This document shows, piece after piece, positions 23,407 through 28,863 of a stretch of 28,863 nucleotides of DNA. The stretch covers positions 1-28,863 of the forward strand of contig JAITWC010000023.1 of assembly GCA_031285485.1 (NCBI GenBank), in the 5' to 3' direction. The first letter of the stretch is position 1; every line of letters starts with the position of its first letter. The stretch is from Alistipes sp. Lineage in GTDB: Bacteria; Bacteroidota; Bacteroidia; Bacteroidales; Rikenellaceae. Below the pieces are notes generated by a model. That model did not search any database and was not told where the DNA came from. It saw only the letters and a list, made by a program, of their open reading frames with translations. Made by a program: the position numbers and the translations under genes.

Positions 23407-25046
23407 GCAAATACGTTGTAGGACTCGACTATGGCACCGACTCGGCGCGAGCCGTCGTGGTCGATGCCGCGAACGGCGAGACGATCGCCACCGCCGTGAA
23501 ATACTATCCGCGATGGGCCGAGGGAATGTACTGCGACCCCGCCGCCAACCGCTACCGCCAGCACCCGCAGGACTACATCGACGTGCTGGAGGATAGTGTG
23601 CGCGAGGCTCTGGCGGCGTGTCCGGCCGGAACCGCGGAAAAGGTCGTGGGCATCGCCTTCGACACCACCGGCAGCACCCCCGTGTTCACCGACGAGGCGG
23701 GAGTGCCGCTGTCGATGAAGCCGGAGTTCGCCGAGAATCCCAACGCGATGTTCGTGCTGTGGAAAGACCACACGGCGGTGCACGAGGCCGCGGAGATCAA
23801 CCGCGCCTGCGCCGCGTCGAGCGTCGACTACTCGGCCTACGAGGGTGGCATCTACTCCTCGGAATGGTTCTGGGCCAAGGCGCTGCACGTCCTGCGCGAG
23901 GACAAGGAAGTGCGGGAGGCCGCATACAGCCTCGTCGAACACTGCGAGTGGATGCCGGCTCTGCTGACGGGCGCAAAGTCGGCCAAAGACGTTGTTCGCA
24001 GCCGCTGCGCCGAGGGCCACAAAGCCATGTGGCACCCGTCGTGGGGAGGTCTTCCGCCCGAGGAGTTCCTCACGGGGATCGACCCGCTGCTCGCGGGCTA
24101 CCGGGCGAGGCTGTTCACCGACACCGAGACGGCCGACAAACCCGTCGGACGACTCACCGCCGAATGGGCCGGACGCCTGGGCCTGACGACCGAAGTCGTG
24201 GTCGCGGGCGGAGCGTTCGACTGCCACATGGGAGCCGTCGGCGCCGATGTCACGCCGCACACATTCGTGCGGGTGATCGGCACCTCCACCTGCGACATCA
24301 TGGTTGCGAGCCGCGAGGAGGTTGGTGATAAACTCATAAAAGGTATCTGCGGACAGGTCGACGGCTCGGTCATTCCGGGCATGATCGGTCTTGAGGCGGG
24401 GCAGTCGGCTTTCGGCGACATCTACGCCTGGTTCCGCAAGCTGCTCGAATGGCCGCTCAAGGGACTCGACGCCGCCGAGCGCGAACGCATCTCCGAGGGG
24501 TTGATCCCCGCGCTGAGCGAGGCCGCGGCGGAACTGCCCATCGGCGAGGACGCAATAGTTGCCACCGATTGGATGAACGGACGCCGCACCCCCGACGCCA
24601 ACCAGTTGCTGAAAGGCACGATCACCGGATTGACCCTCGGTAGCGACGCTCCGCGGGTGTTCCGCGCACTGGTCGAGGCCACGGCTTTCGGTTCGCGGGC
24701 CATCGTCGAGAGGTTCCGCGGCGAAGGCGTGAGAATCGACAACGTGATCGGCATCGGCGGCATCGCCCTCAAGTCGCCCTTCGTGATGCAGACCCTGAGC
24801 GACGTGCTGGACATGCCCATCAAGGTGTGCCGCACCGATCAGGCTTGCGCTCTCGGGGCCGCCATGTTCGCCGCCACCGCCGCCGGAGTGTATGCGAAGG
24901 TGGAGGACGCCCAGGCCGCCATGTCGTCGGGATTCGCGTCGGAGTACAAGCCCGACGCGAAGAACGCCGCACTCTACCGGGCGCTCTACCGCAAGTACCT
25001 CAAGCTGGGTGCTTTCACCGAGAAGGAACTTTTTAACGAAGCGTAA
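23403..25046 (+). CDS. araB: L-ribulokinase
   Basis: The 547-residue protein is a FGGY-family sugar kinase. The N-terminal phosphate loop is GLDYGTDSARAVVVD (7-21), and the catalytic base is Asp273 in GGAFDCHMGAVG. The ATP-domain motifs GTSTCD and GIGGIALKSPF follow. It phosphorylates L-ribulose to L-ribulose-5-phosphate. araD, which would pass this to the pentose phosphate pathway, is not in the window. The start overlaps the araA stop by 4 nt and the stop lies 2 nt before the next gene. Confidence 0.97.
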   Translation: MSKYVVGLDYGTDSARAVVVDAANGETIATAVKYYPRWAEGMYCDPAANRYRQHPQDYIDVLEDSVREALAACPAGTAEKVVGIAFDTTGSTPVFTDEAGVPLSMKPEFAENPNAMFVLWKDHTAVHEAAEINRACAASSVDYSAYEGGIYSSEWFWAKALHVLREDKEVREAAYSLVEHCEWMPALLTGAKSAKDVVRSRCAEGHKAMWHPSWGGLPPEEFLTGIDPLLAGYRARLFTDTETADKPVGRLTAEWAGRLGLTTEVVVAGGAFDCHMGAVGADVTPHTFVRVIGTSTCDIMVASREEVGDKLIKGICGQVDGSVIPGMIGLEAGQSAFGDIYAWFRKLLEWPLKGLDAAERERISEGLIPALSEAAAELPIGEDAIVATDWMNGRRTPDANQLLKGTITGLTLGSDAPRVFRALVEATAFGSRAIVERFRGEGVRIDNVIGIGGIALKSPFVMQTLSDVLDMPIKVCRTDQACALGAAMFAATAAGVYAKVEDAQAAMSSGFASEYKPDAKNAALYRALYRKYLKLGAFTEKELFNEA

Positions 25047-25048
25047 CG

Positions 25049-26938
25049 ATGAAGCGAACCAGAATAACCATTATCGGCCTCGCGCTGCTGCTCTCCACCG
25101 TGGGAGCGGCGGCGCAGGAGGCGGTCTCCTACTTCCCGCTGAGGGACGTGAGACTGACCGCCGGGCCGTTCCTCGATGCTCAGCAGACCGACCTGCGATA
25201 CATCATGTCGATGGAGCCCGACCGACTGCTCGCGCCTTTCCTGCGCGAGGCCGGGCTGACACCCAAGGCCGAGAGCTATCCCAACTGGGAGAACACGGGG
25301 CTCGACGGACACATAGGCGGACACTATCTGTCGGCGCTGGCCCTGATGTGGGCTTCGACCGGCGACGAGGCGGTGAAGAGCCGTCTCGACTACATGCTGA
25401 GTGAGCTGCGGAGAGCGCAGACCGCCTCGGGCAACGGCTTTGTGGGCGGAACACCCGGCAGCCGCGAGCTGTGGGAGCAAGTCCGGGGAGGCGACATCCG
25501 CGCCCGCGGGTTCGACCTCAACGGCAAGTGGGTGCCGCTCTACAATATCCACAAAACCTACGCCGGACTACGCGACGCATGGCTCCACGCCGGGAGTGAA
25601 CTTGCGCTGACGATGCTGGTGGAACTAACCGACTGGATGATCGGCGTAACGTCCGGTCTCTCCGACGAGCAGATGCAGGACATGTTGCGCAGCGAGCACG
25701 GCGGTCTCAACGAGGTTTTCGCCGACGTTGCGGCAATCACCGGCGAGGCGAAGTACCTGACGCTCGCGCGCAGGTTTTCGCACACGGCAGTGCTCGAACC
25801 GCTCACCCGAGGCGAGGACAAACTCACCGGAATGCACGCCAACACCCAGATCCCAAAAGTGATCGGCTACGAACGGATAGCCCAACTCTCCGGCGACGAC
25901 ACCGCCTGGGGCCGTGCCGCCGAGTGGGACAGGGCGGCGAGGTTCTTCTGGAACATCGTCGTGAGCGACCGTTCGGTTGTGATAGGCGGCAACAGCGTGA
26001 GGGAGCATTTCCACCCCACGGACGACTTCTCGGCGATGCTCGAAGACGTGCAGGGGCCCGAGACGTGCAACACCTACAACATGCTGCGCCTGACGCGAAT
26101 GCTGTTCGAGACCACTCAGGAAGCACGTATGGCCGACTACTACGAGCAGGCGCTGTACAATCACATCCTCGCGTCGCAGAACCCCACCCGGGGCGGATTC
26201 GTCTACTTCACTCCCATGCGCGCGGGCCACTACCGCGTCTACTCGCAGCCCCACACCTCGATGTGGTGCTGCGTCGGTTCGGGGCTTGAGAACCACGCCA
26301 AGTACGGCGAGTTCATCTATGCCCGAAGCGAAGACGCACTTTGGGTCAACCTGTTCATCCCCTCGCGGGTCGAGTGGAAGGAGCGGGGCATCACCCTGTC
26401 GCAAAGCACCGGTTTCCCCGACTCCGGGCGCGTCGAGTTCACCGTGGAGCAGGCTCCGAGGGGAGCTTTCGCCGTGAAGCTGCGCCGTCCGGGCTGGGCA
26501 CGCGGGGTTAAGGTGTCGGTCAACGGGAAAGAGCAGCGCACCGACGCCACCGGCGACTACATTACCGTAGAAAGACGCTGGAGGGCGGGCGACCGCATCA
26601 CCCTCGACGTGGATATGGCGGTGACGATGGCCCGCGTACCCGACGGGAAAGACCAGTGGGCGTTCATGTACGGCCCCGTTGTGCTCGCCACGCCGATGGG
26701 CACCGACGACCTCGAAGGACTGTTTGCCGACGAGGGACGCATGGCCCACGTCGCCGGCGGGACGCGCGTCCCCACCGAGAACGCACCCGCGCTGAACGGC
26801 TCGCCCGAGGCTCTGCCGTCGATGCTGCGAAAGGACGGCGCGGCGCAACTCTCTTTCACCCTCGCGGGCGGCATGAAGTTCATACCCTTCTTCAGGCTCC
26901 ACGAAGCCCGGTACGCAATCTATTTACCTAACCGATAA
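25049..26938 (+). CDS. Secreted beta-L-arabinofuranosidase, GH127/GH146 type
   Basis: The 629-residue protein has a signal peptide at about 1-22 and an (alpha/alpha)6-barrel typical of the beta-L-arabinofuranosidase superfamily. The family's cysteine-zinc active site is complete: Glu338 and Cys340 in GPETCNTYN, and the Cys407-Cys408 pair in MWCCVGSG, matching the Zn ligands Glu338, Cys340, Cys417 and Cys418 of HypBA1 as I recall them. The first Cys of that pair would be the nucleophile, and Glu319 in REHFHP is a candidate acid/base. C-terminal beta-sandwich domains follow from about 430. The WCCVGSG form and the position beside araB recall GH146 members in Bacteroides arabinan loci, so GH146 is favoured over GH127 (inference). 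It would release beta-linked L-arabinofuranose in the periplasm or outside the cell. Confidence 0.88.
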   Translation: MKRTRITIIGLALLLSTVGAAAQEAVSYFPLRDVRLTAGPFLDAQQTDLRYIMSMEPDRLLAPFLREAGLTPKAESYPNWENTGLDGHIGGHYLSALALMWASTGDEAVKSRLDYMLSELRRAQTASGNGFVGGTPGSRELWEQVRGGDIRARGFDLNGKWVPLYNIHKTYAGLRDAWLHAGSELALTMLVELTDWMIGVTSGLSDEQMQDMLRSEHGGLNEVFADVAAITGEAKYLTLARRFSHTAVLEPLTRGEDKLTGMHANTQIPKVIGYERIAQLSGDDTAWGRAAEWDRAARFFWNIVVSDRSVVIGGNSVREHFHPTDDFSAMLEDVQGPETCNTYNMLRLTRMLFETTQEARMADYYEQALYNHILASQNPTRGGFVYFTPMRAGHYRVYSQPHTSMWCCVGSGLENHAKYGEFIYARSEDALWVNLFIPSRVEWKERGITLSQSTGFPDSGRVEFTVEQAPRGAFAVKLRRPGWARGVKVSVNGKEQRTDATGDYITVERRWRAGDRITLDVDMAVTMARVPDGKDQWAFMYGPVVLATPMGTDDLEGLFADEGRMAHVAGGTRVPTENAPALNGSPEALPSMLRKDGAAQLSFTLAGGMKFIPFFRLHEARYAIYLPNR

Positions 26939-26953
26939 TCGCAAAATTAAAAC

Positions 26954-28498
<1,545 letters not shown>

Positions 28499-28525
28499 TC
28501 TCCGGGCGTAATAAAATCGCAACGG

Positions 28526-28557
28526 AAAGGGCGCCCTTCGCGGGGTGCCCTTTTTTT
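28526..28557 (+). terminator. Intrinsic terminator of the arabinose operon
   Basis: AAAGGGCGCC (28526-28535) pairs with GGTGCCCTTT (28544-28553), including one G-U pair, around an 8-nt loop. A run of seven T covers 28551-28557. It lies 27 nt past the GH51 stop codon and is the only classical stem-plus-T-tract terminator in the window. Confidence 0.9.
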
Positions 28558-28599
28558 ATTGAAATCAATTTTATATATTTGTGCCGGACGCCCGGGGCG

Positions 28600-28830
28600 G
28601 AACGCCGTCCGCGGACGGCGGGGCAAAAGAGCCCTCGGAAACGGTTTCGTCCGCGGACGGCGGGGCGAAAGAGGCCTCGGAAATGGTTTCGTCCACGGAC
28701 GACGGGGCAAAAGAGGTCTCGGAAACGGTTTCGTCCACGGACGACGGGGCAAAAGAGGTCTCGGAAATGGTTTCGTCCGCGGACGACGGAGCAAAAGAGC
28801 CCTCGGAAATGGTTTCGTCCACGGACGGCG
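28600..28830. repeat. Tandem array, about 5 units of 42 bp
   Basis: The anchor GTTTCGTCC recurs at 28644, 28686, 28728, 28770 and 28812, an exact 42-bp period, with a partial first unit. Each unit has a palindrome of the GTCCGCGGAC type; at 28603-28620 it extends to a perfect 18 bp. A spacer with CAAAAGAG and GGAAATGG follows. The array is downstream of the arabinose operon terminator. The remaining ~30 bases to the right edge show nothing recognisable. Confidence 0.9.
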
Positions 28831-28863
28831 CAACGACGGCAATCCAATTAATCGCATATCAAA

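Noticed and set aside
28571..28822. A frame encoding a 14-residue repeat peptide (DETVSETSFAPSSV type) and similar frames across 20785-21118
   Set aside because: A 42-bp period keeps frames open automatically. The 41-bp arrays have the same architecture but cannot encode a repeat peptide, so coding is not the shared property. No promoter or family match supports these frames.

Overview
The window looks like chromosomal DNA of a GC-rich member of the Bacteroidota, probably Bacteroidales and perhaps Alistipes/Rikenellaceae. That placement is inference. It rests on promoter -7 boxes of the form TAnnTTTG, secreted GH43, GH51, GH97 and GH127/GH146-type glycosidases, a fused DAHP synthase/chorismate mutase, an NVEALA-type peptide beside a six-bladed propeller lipoprotein, and a protein resembling the Bacteroidales family DUF6261.

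Layout. (1) 1-7.3 kb, minus strand: a GH43 enzyme and a very large secreted protein fusing a GH51 alpha-L-arabinofuranosidase to a GH97 domain. (2) 7.6-12.3 kb, minus strand: dnaE, trxA and an acyl-ACP thioesterase, probably one operon. (3) 12.4-14.6 kb, plus strand: priA, divergent from dnaE. (4) 14.9-18.8 kb, minus strand: an aromatic amino acid operon of prephenate dehydratase, aminotransferase, prephenate dehydrogenase and DAHP synthase/chorismate mutase, the last three joined by ATGA stop/start overlaps. (5) 19.0-20.7 kb, plus strand: a more A/T-rich cassette of NVEALA peptide and propeller lipoprotein, bracketed by ~80-bp imperfect inverted repeats. (6) 21.1-28.5 kb, plus strand: a DUF6261-like gene, then araA-araB-GH127/146-GH51, which release and begin to catabolise L-arabinose. 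Both ends of the window therefore concern arabinose-containing plant glycans. No SusC/SusD pair, sugar transporter, araD or arabinose regulator is visible.

The most unusual content is between the genes. Five intergenic regions hold tandem arrays of 4-6 units. Unit length is 41 bp in three arrays and 42 bp in two, the sequences are unrelated between loci, and each unit carries a palindromic core. All five lie downstream of gene 3' ends and none lies in a divergent promoter gap. One array fills the whole 227-bp gap between the convergent stop codons of priA and the DAHP synthase gene. Several genes also end 0-10 nt from a strong inverted repeat without a T-tract. No tRNA, rRNA, CRISPR array, transposase, phage or defence gene was seen.
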